Of a DNA stretch of 59,050 bases, positions 44,873 to 56,464 are shown one piece after another; within the stretch, counting starts at the first letter, position 1, and each line of letters begins with the position of its first letter. The notes beneath the pieces are model-generated. The model saw nothing but the letters and a program-made list of their open reading frames with translations, was not told the DNA's origin and searched no databases. The DNA is from Nocardioides sp. J54. Lineage in GTDB: Bacteria; Actinomycetota; Actinomycetes; Propionibacteriales; Nocardioidaceae. The DNA lies in assembly GCF_000519005.1 (NCBI RefSeq), contig NZ_JAER01000016.1, positions 1 through 59,050 of the forward strand. The letters are read 5' to 3'. The position numbers and the translations under genes were made by a program.

Positions 44873-44878
44873 CACAAT
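44873..44878 (+). promoter_or_regulatory. Leaderless-type -10 box of glgX
   Basis: CACAAT ends 7 nt before the GTG at 44886. It overlaps an ATG at 44877, which is an alternative start with no ribosome-binding site. Confidence 0.45.
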
Positions 44879-44885
44879 GGGCCGG

Positions 44886-46994
44886 GTGACTCCCACCCTG
44901 TGGCGAACGCTCGGAGAGCAGGCGGCGGTGTGGCCGGGACGCAACTGGCCCCTCGGCGCGACCTGGTCCCCGGAGTCCACCAACTTCGCCGTCCACGCGC
45001 CGAACGCATCGGCCGTGTGGCTGTGCGTCGGGCTGCCGGGCCCGGGCGGGGCTGAGCGGCGCTACCCGCTCACCGAGCAGTCCCTCGGCATCTGGCACGG
45101 CGCGCTCCCCTCGATCGAGCCCGGGACCCGCTACGGCTACCGGGTGGAGGGTCCGTACGCCCCCGAGGAGGGGATGCGCTTCGACCCGAGCCTGCTGCTC
45201 CTCGATCCCTACGGCCTGGCCGTGTCCGGCGGGCCCGGCTCGGCGTGGAGCGTCGTGGTCGACCCGACCTTCGACTGGCAGGGCGACACCCCGATCCGCC
45301 GCCGCTGGCTCGACACGGTCGTCTACGAGCTGCACGTCAAGGGGTTCACGAAGCTGCACGACCGGATCCCCGAGGAGCTGCGCGGCACGTACGCCGGGCT
45401 CGGGCACCCCGTCGTCACCGACTACCTCAACGACCTCGGTGTGACCGCGGTCGAGCTGCTCCCGGTGCACCAGTTCTTCCCCGAGCCGGCCCTGGTCGAG
45501 CGCGGCACCGTGAACTACTGGGGCTACAACTCGATCGGCTACTTCGCGCCGCACGCGGCCTACTCCTCGAGCGGCGACATGGGCCAGCAGGTGACCGAGT
45601 TCAAGGAGATGGTCCGCAGCCTGCACGCCGCCGGCATCGAGGTGATCCTCGACGTGGTCTACAACCACACCGCCGAGGCGGGGCCGGACGGGCCGACGTA
45701 CTCCTTCCGCGGGCTCGACGACCGCGGCTTCTACCGCCGGGTCCCGCCGGCCCCCGACGGCGACGGCGCCTTCGACGACACCTACTGGGACGTCACCGGC
45801 TGCGGCAACACGGTGAACGCCGAGGACCCGCTCGCGCTGCGGCTGATCCTCGACTCGCTGCGCTACTGGGTCACCGAGATGCACGTCGACGGCTTCCGCT
45901 TCGACCTGATGTCGGCGCTCACCCGCACCGCCGGCCCGGACGGCATCCCCGTCGACATGGCCTGCAAGCTGCTGACCGCGATCGGCCAGGACCCGGTGCT
46001 GCGGCACGTGAAGCTGATCGCGGAGCCGTGGGACGTGTCGATGGACGGCTACCTCGTCGGCCGGATGCCACCGCCGTGGGTGGAGTGGAACGACCAGTAC
46101 CGCGACACGATCCGCGACTTCTGGCGCGGACAGTCCCACGGCACGCAGCAGGTGGCGACCCGGCTCGCGGGCTCCTCGGACCTGTATGCCGACGACGGGC
46201 GCTCGGCCTACAACTCGGTCAACTTCGTCACCGCGCACGACGGGTTCACCGTGCGCGACCTGGTGTCCTACGACCACAAGCACAACGAGGCCAACGGCGA
46301 GGACAACCGCGACGGCACCGACAACAACCGGTCGTGGAACCACGGCGTGGAGGGCGAGACCAACGACCCGGAGGTCGTGGCCCTGCGCCGGCGGCAGGCC
46401 GCGAACCTGATGGCGACGCTGTGCCTGTCCAACGGGGTTCCGATGCTGACGGCCGGTGACGAGCGCGGGCGCACCCAGCGCGGCAACAACAACCCCTACT
46501 GCCAGGACAACGAGATCTCGTGGGTCGACTGGCGCGCCGACGACGCCTGGCTCGACGTGTACGAGGTGACCCGGGCAGCCCTGCGCCTGCGCCGCGAGCA
46601 CCGCACCCTGCGCCAGCGGCACTGGTTCGAGGGGCGCCCGACCATCGTCGGCGGCCCCAAGGACCTCGCCTGGCTGCACCCGACCGGTCGCGAGATGACT
46701 GCCGACGACTGGCACGACGCCGGCCTCGCGACGGTCGGGATGTTCGTCTCCGGCCGCCCGCTGCGCCAGCCCGGCCCGCGCGGCGAGCAGCTGATCGACG
46801 CGTCCTTCCTGCTGTGGTTCCACGCCGGCGCGGAGCCGGTCGAGGTCTACCTGCCGGACAACGACTGGGTGCACGCCGGGGACGTCGTGCTGTCCACCGA
46901 CCCCGGCCTCCCCGTCGGGCGCCGGGTCGAGGTCGGCGGCCGGCTCGCCATCGGCCCCCGCAGCGTGGTCGTGATGCGGGAGGCCGACGCCTGA
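44886..46994 (+). CDS. glgX: Glycogen debranching enzyme GlgX
   Basis: 702 residues from GTG 44886. An N-terminal CBM48-type domain (WPLGATWSPESTNFAVHAPNAS) leads into a GH13 barrel: AVELLPVHQFF, ILDVVYNHTAE, HVDGFRFDLMSAL (nucleophile Asp), LIAEPWDVS (acid/base Glu) and FVTAHDGFTVRDLV. The GlgX/TreX-type insert NYWGYNSIGYFAPHAAYSS is present. It cleaves alpha-1,6 branches left after phosphorylase. It is convergent with glgP. Confidence 0.95.
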   Translation: MTPTLWRTLGEQAAVWPGRNWPLGATWSPESTNFAVHAPNASAVWLCVGLPGPGGAERRYPLTEQSLGIWHGALPSIEPGTRYGYRVEGPYAPEEGMRFDPSLLLLDPYGLAVSGGPGSAWSVVVDPTFDWQGDTPIRRRWLDTVVYELHVKGFTKLHDRIPEELRGTYAGLGHPVVTDYLNDLGVTAVELLPVHQFFPEPALVERGTVNYWGYNSIGYFAPHAAYSSSGDMGQQVTEFKEMVRSLHAAGIEVILDVVYNHTAEAGPDGPTYSFRGLDDRGFYRRVPPAPDGDGAFDDTYWDVTGCGNTVNAEDPLALRLILDSLRYWVTEMHVDGFRFDLMSALTRTAGPDGIPVDMACKLLTAIGQDPVLRHVKLIAEPWDVSMDGYLVGRMPPPWVEWNDQYRDTIRDFWRGQSHGTQQVATRLAGSSDLYADDGRSAYNSVNFVTAHDGFTVRDLVSYDHKHNEANGEDNRDGTDNNRSWNHGVEGETNDPEVVALRRRQAANLMATLCLSNGVPMLTAGDERGRTQRGNNNPYCQDNEISWVDWRADDAWLDVYEVTRAALRLRREHRTLRQRHWFEGRPTIVGGPKDLAWLHPTGREMTADDWHDAGLATVGMFVSGRPLRQPGPRGEQLIDASFLLWFHAGAEPVEVYLPDNDWVHAGDVVLSTDPGLPVGRRVEVGGRLAIGPRSVVVMREADA

Positions 46995-47022
46995 GCGACC
47001 GGGTCCTGGACGGCTGCGGCGC

Positions 47023-49605
47023 TCAGGCCAGCGCGACGACGCCCAGCTCGGCGGGCGCGACGAGCAAGGGGTGCCGCGGGACGACGCGGACGGTGTAGCC
47101 GAAGGGGCCGGGCCGGCCGAGCTCGATCTCGGCGTCGAAGCGGTGCCGCCCGCCGTCGTACGACTCGACGCGGGTGAGCGGGGTCGTCGTGGACTCGACG
47201 AACGCGTCCTCGGCGTCGACCCGGCCGTGCACCAGCTGGACCTCGACGTCGTCGGGACCGAGCTCGCCGAGGGCGACGTAGGAGTGCACGGTCATCCGTG
47301 AGCCGACCTCGGTGACGTCGCCGACGCCGACGGCCTCGACGTGCTCGACCCGCACGCCGGGCCAGGCGCCGCGCACGCGGGCCTTCCACCCGGCCAGCTG
47401 GCGGGCGCCGTCCTCGGTCGCGGCGAGGGTGCGTGCGTTGGCGGCGGCCGGCGCGTAGAGCTGGGCGATGTAGTCGCGCACCATCCGGGTGGCGAGCACC
47501 TTCGGGCCGAGGTTGGCCCAGGTGTGGCGCAGCATCTCGACCCATCGGCCGGGGACACCCTCGTGGTCGAGGTCGTAGAAGCGCGGCGCGACCTCGTTCT
47601 CGATGAGGTCGTAGAGCGCGGCCGCCTCGAGGTCGTCGCGCTTGTCGGAGTAGTCGTCGAGGCCGTCGGCGGACGGGATGGGCCAGCCGAACTCGGGCTC
47701 GTACCACTCGTCCCACCAGCCGTCGAGGATCGACAGGTTGAGCCCGCCGTTGAGGGCGGCCTTCATGCCGGAGGTGCCGCAGGCCTCGTAGGGGCGCAGC
47801 GGGTTGTTCAGCCACACGTCGCAGCCCGGGTAGAGCGGCTGCGCGAGGGAGATGTCGTAGTTCGGCAGGAACACGATCCGGTGCCGCACGTCCTCGGCGT
47901 CGGCGAAGCGCACCAGCTCCTGGATCAGCCGCTTGCCGCCGTCGTCGGCGGGGTGGGCCTTGCCGGCGACGACCAGCTGGACGGGTCGCTCGGGGTGCAG
48001 CAGCAGCGACTTGAGGCGCTCGGGGTCGCGCAGCATCAGCGTGAGCCGCTTGTACGACGGCACGCGGCGGGCGAACCCGATCGTGAGGACGTCGGGGTCG
48101 AGGGCGTCGTCGATCCAGGCGAGCTCGGCCGGGGCGGCACCCCGCTCCTCCCAGGAGCGACGCAGGCGGCGCCGGGCGTCGGCGACGAGGCGCTCGCGCA
48201 GCAGGCGCTTGGTGCGCCACACGTCCGGGCCGGGGACCTTGGTGAAGGCCGCCCAGAACGCCTCGGTGTCGTCGCCCTCCCAGTCGGCACCCTGCGCGCT
48301 GGCGAGCCCGGCGACCTCGGGGGCGACCCAGGTCGGGGCGTGCACGCCGTTGGTGATCGAGGAGATCGGGACCTCGGCCTCGTCGAAGGCCGGCCACAGG
48401 CCGTTGAACATGCCGCGGCTGACGTGGCCGTGCAGCTGGGAGACGCCGTTGGCGCGCTGCGCGAGCCGGAAGCCCATCACCGCCATGTTGAACACGCCCG
48501 GGTCGCCGCCCTCGTAGTCCTCGGCGCCGAGCGCGAGCACCTGGTCGACCGGCACGCCCGGCGTCGCGCCCTGCTCGCCGAGGTACTGCTCGACGAGGGT
48601 GCGCGGGAAGCGGTCGATGCCGGCCGGGACCGGGGTGTGGGTCGTGAAGACGGTCGAGGTGCGGCCGACCTCGAGGGCGGTCGCGAAGTCGAGGTCGCCC
48701 TGGGCGGTGAGCTCACGGATCCGCTCGATGCCGAGGAAGCCGGCGTGGCCCTCGTTGGTGTGGAAGACCTCGGGCTCGGGGGCGCCGGTGATCCGCGACC
48801 ACGCGCGCAGCGCGCGCACGCCGCCGACGCCGAGGAGCAGCTCCTGCCGCAGCCGGTGCTCGGTGTTGCCGCCGTAGAGCCGGTCGGTGACGAGCCGGTG
48901 CTGCCCGGGGTTGTCCTCGAAGTCGGTGTCGAGGAGCAGCAGCGGGACGCGGCCCACCGCGGCCACCCAGATCCGGGCGAGCAGGTCGGGCGCGCCGGGC
49001 ATCCGGATCGAGATCACGGCCGGGGCGCCGTCCTCCTCGCGCAACAGCGACAGCGGCAGTCCGTCGGGGTCGAGGACCGGGTAGCTCTCCAGCTGCCACG
49101 CCTCGTGCGAGAGCGCCTGGCGGAAGTAGCCGTGCTTGTAGAGCAGGCCGACGCCGGTGATCGGCGCGCCGAGGTCGCTGGCCGCCTTGAGGTGGTCGCC
49201 GGCGAGGATGCCGAGGCCGCCGGAGTACTGCGGCAGCACGGCGGTGATGCCGAACTCGGGCGAGAAGTAGGCGATCGAGGCCGGCCAGGTCTCCTCCGGC
49301 GCGGCGGCGCTGGCCCGCTGGTACCACCGCTCCCCCGTGAGGTACGACGCCAGGTCGGCGCGCACCTCGGCGACCCGCGCCACGTAGGACGCGTCGGCGG
49401 CCAGCTCGCGCCAGCGCTCCGCCGGGGCCTCGCCCAGCAGGCGCAGCGGGTCACGGACCTCCTGCCACAGCTCGGGGTCGATCTCCTCGAACAACGCCTG
49501 GGTCGGCGGGTGCCACGACCATCGCAGGTTGGCCGCGAGCTCGCCGAGCGCGGCGAGCTCCTCGGGCAGGAGCGGGCGGACCGTGAAGCGTCGGATGGCA
49601 CGCAT
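47023..49605 (-). CDS. glgP: Alpha-glucan (glycogen) phosphorylase
   Basis: 860 residues, GT35, the shorter actinobacterial subtype. FSPEFGITAVLPQYSGGLGI near the N-terminus and EGHAGFLGIERIREL mark the family. GFARRVPSYKRLTLML and ACGTSGMKAALNGGLNLSI (pyridoxal-phosphate region and its lysine) are the catalytic C-terminal half. It releases glucose-1-phosphate (or works on maltosaccharides) from alpha-glucan. ATG 49605 is preceded by TACCGT plus 6 nt, a leaderless-type promoter. It is convergent with glgX and divergent from moeA. Confidence 0.95.
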   Translation of the reverse strand: MRAIRRFTVRPLLPEELAALGELAANLRWSWHPPTQALFEEIDPELWQEVRDPLRLLGEAPAERWRELAADASYVARVAEVRADLASYLTGERWYQRASAAAPEETWPASIAYFSPEFGITAVLPQYSGGLGILAGDHLKAASDLGAPITGVGLLYKHGYFRQALSHEAWQLESYPVLDPDGLPLSLLREEDGAPAVISIRMPGAPDLLARIWVAAVGRVPLLLLDTDFEDNPGQHRLVTDRLYGGNTEHRLRQELLLGVGGVRALRAWSRITGAPEPEVFHTNEGHAGFLGIERIRELTAQGDLDFATALEVGRTSTVFTTHTPVPAGIDRFPRTLVEQYLGEQGATPGVPVDQVLALGAEDYEGGDPGVFNMAVMGFRLAQRANGVSQLHGHVSRGMFNGLWPAFDEAEVPISSITNGVHAPTWVAPEVAGLASAQGADWEGDDTEAFWAAFTKVPGPDVWRTKRLLRERLVADARRRLRRSWEERGAAPAELAWIDDALDPDVLTIGFARRVPSYKRLTLMLRDPERLKSLLLHPERPVQLVVAGKAHPADDGGKRLIQELVRFADAEDVRHRIVFLPNYDISLAQPLYPGCDVWLNNPLRPYEACGTSGMKAALNGGLNLSILDGWWDEWYEPEFGWPIPSADGLDDYSDKRDDLEAAALYDLIENEVAPRFYDLDHEGVPGRWVEMLRHTWANLGPKVLATRMVRDYIAQLYAPAAANARTLAATEDGARQLAGWKARVRGAWPGVRVEHVEAVGVGDVTEVGSRMTVHSYVALGELGPDDVEVQLVHGRVDAEDAFVESTTTPLTRVESYDGGRHRFDAEIELGRPGPFGYTVRVVPRHPLLVAPAELGVVALA

Positions 49606-49611
49606 GGGTCG

Positions 49612-49617
49612 ACGGTA
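49612..49617 (-). promoter_or_regulatory. Leaderless-type -10 box of glgP
   Basis: On the minus strand TACCGT, then CGACCC, then the ATG at 49605. Confidence 0.55.
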
Positions 49618-49691
49618 ACCCACCTCGACTTGAACGATCCAATGGCCGCCCGGGGACTCGGTGGTGGGAGAGGTGGTGCGAGAAAAGCACG

Positions 49692-49731
49692 AGACGGGCG
49701 AGGCAGCCCCCATGACCCGCCTCGCCCGTCT
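49692..49731 (-). terminator. Orphan hairpin in the glgP-moeA divergent region
   Basis: A 13-bp stem AGACGGGCGAGGC (49692-49704) with GCCTCGCCCGTCT (49719-49731). On the minus strand CGTGC and TTTTCTC follow, giving a U-tail towards glgP. No annotated minus-strand gene precedes it, so it is either an orphan terminator, part of a small RNA, or a leftover of a lost gene. Confidence 0.55.
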
Positions 49732-49778
49732 GTTGCCATCTCCAACCGTCGAGGGGCGCGGGGGTTACGCACCTTCCC

Positions 49779-49784
49779 TAGGCT
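49779..49784 (+). promoter_or_regulatory. -10 box of moeA
   Basis: TAGGCT ends 8 nt before the ATG at 49793, near-leaderless spacing. Confidence 0.45.
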
Positions 49785-49792
49785 GGCTCCCG

Positions 49793-51028
49793 ATGAGCAC
49801 CGCAGCCCTCCGCTCCGTGACCGACCACCAGGACCACGTCGCCGCCCTGCTCGCCCGCCCCGGCGGGCCCGGGGACTGGCCGACCGAGCGGGTCCCGCTC
49901 GCCGACGCCGGCGGGCGCGTGCTCGCCGAGCCGGTCCGCGCCGGCGAGCCGCTACCTGCCTTCGACAACTCCGGGATGGACGGCTACGCCGTGCGTGCGG
50001 CCGAGGTCGCCGGCGCGACCCCGGAGTCACCGGTGCGCCTGCCGGTCGCCGGCGACGTGCCGGCCGGCGCCCCCGTCGGCGAGCTCGCCCCGGGCACGAC
50101 GGTGCGGATCATGACCGGCGCACCGGTGCCCCGCGGCGCCGACGCGGTGGTCGAGGTCGAGGTGACCGACGGCGGAACGGAGACCGTGGCGATCACCGCC
50201 GAGCGCGCGGCCGGGACCTTCGTGCGCCGGGCCGGCAGCGACGTCGCGGTCGGCGACGAGGTGCTCGCCGCGGGCGCGCTGCTGGGGGCCGCCCAGGTCG
50301 GGGTGCTCGCCGCGCTCGGCGTCCGCGACGTCGTCGTACGGCGCCGGCCGCGGGTGCTGGTCGTGTCGACCGGGTCGGAGCTGGCCGAGGAGCCGGTCCC
50401 CGGCTCCGGGCAGATCCGCGACGCCAACGGCGCCCTGCTCGCCACGGCGGTCGAGGACGCCGGCGGGGTCGCCGTGCGCAAGCTGTGGGTCGAGGACGAC
50501 GTGCCGACCTTCCTCGCGCTGCTCGACGGCGAGCTCGCGTCGGGCGAGGTCGACCTCGTGCTGACCTCGGGCGGCGTCAGCGCCGGCGCCTACGAGGTGG
50601 TCAAGGACGGGCTCGGGCCGCGCGGCGTGGAGTTCGTCAAGGTCGCGATGCAGCCCGGCATGCCGCAAGGCTCGGGCGTCGTCTCCGGCGTGCCGGTCGT
50701 CTGCCTGCCCGGCAACCCGGTGAGCGCGCTCACCTCCTTCGAGGTGTTCGTCCGGCCCGCGCTGCGCGCCGCCTTCGGGCACCCCGTCCCCCACCGCCCG
50801 GTGGTGCGGGCGCGGCTCACCGAGCCGCTGACCCCGCTGCCTGCCAAGCGGCAGTGGCGGCGGGCGCGGCTCGACCGCGTCGAGGGCACCGTCACCCCGT
50901 GGGGGCCGCCGGGCTCGGCCTTTCTCGGGTGGTTCGCAGGAGCGGACGCACTGATCGACGTGAAGCCGGGTACCACCGCGCTCGCTGCGGGCGACACGGT
51001 CGACGTGTGGGACGTGGCCAACCCGTAG
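49793..51028 (+). CDS. moeA: Molybdopterin molybdotransferase MoeA
   Basis: 411 residues. AFDNSGMDGYAVRAAEVAG is the MoeA domain II signature; VRIMTGAPVPRGADAVV and VVSTGSELAEEPVPGSGQI follow. LTSGGVSAGAYEVVKDGLG and VVCLPGNPVSALTSFEVFV complete the molybdopterin-binding fold. It inserts molybdate into adenylated molybdopterin. No other moa/mob gene is nearby, so it is embedded in the glucan region for no evident metabolic reason. It ends 22 bp before glgE, which has its own -10. Confidence 0.96.
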   Translation: MSTAALRSVTDHQDHVAALLARPGGPGDWPTERVPLADAGGRVLAEPVRAGEPLPAFDNSGMDGYAVRAAEVAGATPESPVRLPVAGDVPAGAPVGELAPGTTVRIMTGAPVPRGADAVVEVEVTDGGTETVAITAERAAGTFVRRAGSDVAVGDEVLAAGALLGAAQVGVLAALGVRDVVVRRRPRVLVVSTGSELAEEPVPGSGQIRDANGALLATAVEDAGGVAVRKLWVEDDVPTFLALLDGELASGEVDLVLTSGGVSAGAYEVVKDGLGPRGVEFVKVAMQPGMPQGSGVVSGVPVVCLPGNPVSALTSFEVFVRPALRAAFGHPVPHRPVVRARLTEPLTPLPAKRQWRRARLDRVEGTVTPWGPPGSAFLGWFAGADALIDVKPGTTALAAGDTVDVWDVANP

Positions 51029-51038
51029 GACACACCGT

Positions 51039-51044
51039 TAGGTT
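51039..51044 (+). promoter_or_regulatory. Leaderless-type -10 box of glgE
   Basis: TAGGTT followed by 6 nt and the ATG at 51051. It would drive the glgE-treS-maltokinase operon from a transcript starting on the start codon. Confidence 0.6.
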
Positions 51045-51050
51045 CGAGAC

Positions 51051-53074
51051 ATGGTCGGACGAATCCCCGTCATCGACGTGAAGCCGGTCCTCGCGACCGG
51101 CCCGACCGAGGGAGCCCTCCCCGTGAAGGCGGTGGTGGGAGAGCCCTTCCCGGTGAGCGCCACCGTCTTCCGCGAGGGCCACGACCGGCTCGGCGCCGAG
51201 GTCGTCCTCGTGGACCCGGAGGGCAACCGGCGACCACCGGTCCGGATGCGGCCGCTCACCCCCACCGACCGGCACACCGTGGACCGGCACGAGGCGTGGG
51301 TCGTCGCCGACGGTGAGGGCCCGTGGTCCTTCGAGGTGCACGCGTGGTCCGACCCGGTCGCCACCTGGCAGCACGCCGCCGGCATCAAGGTCCGCGCCGG
51401 CATCGACGTGGAGCTGATGTTCGCCGAGGGCGCCCTGCTGCTCGAGCGGGTGCTGAAGGACCCCACCCTCAAGGACGGGCTGAAGAAGGACAAGGACGCC
51501 CAGCGCGAGCTGAAGGCCGCGGTCAAGGCGGCCCGCGACGCCGGACGACCCGCCGAGGCGAGGCTGGCCCAGCTCGAGTCCCCGGAGCTGCGGGCCGTGC
51601 TGGCGTCGTACCCGCTGCGCGACCTGCTGACCGTCGAGGGCCCGTTCCCGGTGTTCGTCGACCGCCCGCGGGCTCTCTTCGGCAGCTGGTACGAGTTCTT
51701 CCCGCGCTCCGAGGGCGGCTTCGCCGGGTCCGCGAAGCGGCTGCCCGCGATCGCGGCGATGGGCTTCGACGTGGTCTACCTGCCGCCGATCCACCCGATC
51801 GGCGAGGTGAACCGCAAGGGACCGAACAACACCGTCGCTCCCGAGGGCGAGCCGATCCCCGAGGACTGGGACGGGTCGCCGTGGGCGATCGGCAGCCGGC
51901 ACGGCGGGCACGACGCCATCCACCCCGACCTCGGCACGATCGACGACTTCGACGCGTTCGTCGCCGAGGCCCGCTCGCTCGACCTGGAGGTCGCGCTCGA
52001 CCTCGCGCTGCAGGCGGCGCCGGACCACCCGTGGGTCGAGGCGCACCCCGAGTGGTTCACCACCCGGGCGGACGGGTCGATCGCCTACGCCGAGAACCCG
52101 CCGAAGAAGTACCAGGACATCTACCCGGTCAACTTCGACGCCCACCCCTACGACCACCCCGACAGCCTCGCCACCGAGGTGCTGCGGGTCGTGCGCCACT
52201 GGATGGACCACGGGGTGCGGATCTTCCGCGTCGACAACCCGCACACCAAGCCGGTCGCGTTCTGGCAGTGGCTGCTCGCGAAGGTGCGCGAGACCGATCC
52301 CGACGTGCTCTTCCTCGCCGAGGCGTTCACGAAGCCGCCGATGATGCAGACCCTCGGCGCGGTCGGCTTCCACCAGTCCTACACCTACTTCACCTGGCGC
52401 ACCGCCAAGGTGGACGTCGAGGACTACCTCGAGGAGGTCAGCCAGGAGTCGGCGCACCGGATGCGGCCGAACTTCTTCGTCAACACCCCCGACATCCTCC
52501 ACGAGTTCCTGCAGTACGGCGGCCCGGCGGCCTTCCGCATCCGGGCCGTGCTCGCGGCGACCTCCTCCCCCACGTGGGGCGTCTACTCGGGCTACGAGCT
52601 CGGCGAGCACGTGGCGGTGCGCCCGGGCAGCGAGGAGTACCTCGACTCGGAGAAGTACCAGGTCCGCCGGCGGGCCTGGGCCGCGGCGACGGCCCCCGGC
52701 ACCGTCGGGGCCGACCTGACGTCGTACATCACCCGGCTGAACGCGATCCGCCGCGAGCACCCGGCGCTGCAGCAGCTGCGCAACCTCACGGTGCACGCGA
52801 CCGACTCCGACCACGTCCTGTGCTTCAGCAAGACCGCCACCCCGGGCGGGGTCGACGGCCCCGACGACCGCGTCGTCGTCGTGATCAACCTCGACCCGCA
52901 CCAGCCGCAGGAGACGATGGTGCACCTCGACCTCGCGGCGCTCGGCCTGGCGCCCGGGTCGTCGTACGCCGTGCACGACGAGCTCTCCGGGGAGACGTGG
53001 ACGTGGAGCGAGCACAACTACGTCCGGCTCGAACCCGCGCAGCCCGCCCACATCCTCACCGTGAAGGAGCGTCC

Positions 53075-53078
<4 letters not shown>
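51051..53078 (+). CDS. glgE: Alpha-1,4-glucan:maltose-1-phosphate maltosyltransferase
   Basis: 675 residues, GH13 subfamily 3. The N-terminal domain covers about 1-190; [20 protein letters not shown] begins the catalytic part. [19 protein letters not shown] has the nucleophile Asp, and [13 protein letters not shown] the acid/base Glu. [20 protein letters not shown] is typical of GlgE. It extends alpha-1,4-glucan chains from maltose-1-phosphate. Its stop overlaps the treS GTG, so the operon is translationally coupled. Confidence 0.97.
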
Positions 53079-54777
<1,699 letters not shown>

Positions 54778-54781
<4 letters not shown>

Positions 54782-56145
54782 TCGACGATCAGCTCGCCGC
54801 GTTCATCGGCCGGAGCCGCTGGTTCGGCGGCAAGGGCCGCGAGTTCACGGTCAGCCGCACCCGGCAGGCCGGCACCGTCGGCACCTCCCCCGAGGTGGTG
54901 GTGCTCCTGGCCGAGGTCGCCTATGCCGACGGCGAGTCCGAGCTCTACCAGGTGCCGCTGGCGGTGTACGACGAGCCGCAGGACCGGCTCGAGCACGCGC
55001 TCGTCGGCCGGCTCGACGACGGTCGCCCGGGCTACGACGCGGTCCAGGACCGGGACGCGATGGCGTCGTACCTGCGGGCGTTCCTGGACTCTCCGGAGGG
55101 TGACGCGGCCGGTGGGCCCGACGTGGCTGACGGACTGCGCTTCGTGCGCCTGGCCGGGCACGACCTCGACCCCGGCGCGACGGCGAGCCCGTTCAGCGGC
55201 GAGCAGTCGAACTCGTCGGTGTTCTTCGGCGAGGACGCGGTGCTCAAGCTGTTCCGCAGGCTGACGCCCGGCGAGAACCCCGACGTCACCACGCACCGCG
55301 CGCTGACCGAGGCCGGGTCGACCCACGTGGCGGCGCTCTACGGGTGGATCGAGAGCGGCGGGCACCAGCTCGGCATGCTGCAGCAGTTCCTGCGCACCGC
55401 CAGCGACGGCTGGGGCCAGGCGCTCGCGAGCGTGCGCGACCTCTTCGCCGAGGCCGACCTGCACGCCGAGGAGGTCGGCGGCGACTTCGCCTCCGAGGCG
55501 GCCCGGCTGGGCGAGGCGCTCGCCGAGGTGCACCGGCAGCTGCGCGACGCCTTCCCGACCTCGACCATGTCCGCCTCGGTGCTCGCCGAGGTGATGACCC
55601 AGCGCCTCGACGGGGCGATCGGGGTGGTGCCGCAGCTCGCCGAGCACGCCGACGGCGCCCGCGCCGTCTTCGCCGCCGTCGCCGGGCTCGGCGAGGTGCC
55701 CGTGCAGCGCGTGCACGGCGACCTCCACCTGGGCCAGACCCTGCGCACCGTCGCCGGCTGGAAGTTCGTCGACTTCGAGGGCGAGCCCGCCAAGCCGCTC
55801 GCCGAGCGCCTGCTGCCCGACTCCCCCTGGCGCGACGTCGCCGGCATGACCCGCTCCTTCGACTACGCCCCGCACGCCGTCGCCGCCTCGATGCCCGAGG
55901 AGGACCCGGACGTGCAGCACCAGCGCGCGGTCCGCGCCGCCGAGTGGGCCAAGCGCAACCGCCGGGCGTTCCTCGGGGCGTACTGCGGCGAGGGCGGCCT
56001 CGGCCCCGCCGACCGCACCCTGCTCACGGCGTACGTCGTCGACAAGGCGGTCTACGAGTGCCTCTACGAGGCCCGCAACCGCCCGAACTGGCTGTCCATC
56101 CCGCTGGCCGGCGTCGCCCGGCTCGTCGGTGACGCCGGCAGGTGA
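54778..56145 (+). CDS. mak: Maltokinase
   Basis: 455 residues. [11 protein letters not shown] near the start is the conserved cap-domain motif of actinobacterial maltokinases. [18 protein letters not shown] holds the ATP-binding lysine. [16 protein letters not shown] and [13 protein letters not shown] are the APH-like catalytic and metal-binding motifs. It makes maltose-1-phosphate for GlgE with ATP. GTG 54778 overlaps the treS stop. glgB, the usual next gene, is absent and replaced by repeats. Confidence 0.95.
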
Positions 56146-56186
56146 TCAGCGGGGACACGGGGGCGCTTCAGTCGCCGCAGCCTCTG

Positions 56187-56420
56187 CAGGCTGCGGTTGC
56201 GTGGCCGGCACAGTGGGGCAAGGCAGCGACGACACCGCTGGGTAGGTGGTCGGGTTCGCCGGTCCGCCTGCGGTTGGGTAGGCGGAGCGCGGGTCGGTCC
56301 CGGACAGGCTGCGGTTGCGTAGCCGGTACAGCTCCGAAAGGCAGCGAACGAGGGGGGACGGCGGGAGGTCGGGTCCGGCGGTCGACCTGCGGTCCCGTAG
56401 CGCTCGTGGGCTGGTCTTGC
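56187..56420. repeat. Two degenerate tandem repeats of about 118 bp
   Basis: CAGGCTGCGGTTGCGT occurs at 56187 and at 56305 (period 118), and the following bases are similar but diverged in both copies (GCCGGyACAG, then a GGCAGCGA block, then GGTCGGGTyCGsCGG). No coding frame with recognisable product is present. It lies between the mak stop and the REP-type repeats. Confidence 0.6.
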
Positions 56421-56439
56421 TCGGCGCCCGACTCCCGGT

Positions 56440-56464
56440 GGTTGAGGTGCGACGAGCGCTCGTC
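56440..56464 (+). repeat. Partial REP unit
   Basis: A GGTTGAGGTGCGA core followed by CGAGCGCT is truncated and immediately followed by the next full unit at 56465. Confidence 0.7.

Noticed and set aside
49606..49792. Molybdenum-cofactor riboswitch before moeA
   Set aside because: The structure is a simple hairpin with its U-tail on the other strand, and moeA has a promoter directly at its start.
47341..51081. Very long plus-strand open frame over glgP and moeA
   Set aside because: Antisense of glgP and a wrong-frame shadow of moeA, both of which have full family motifs.
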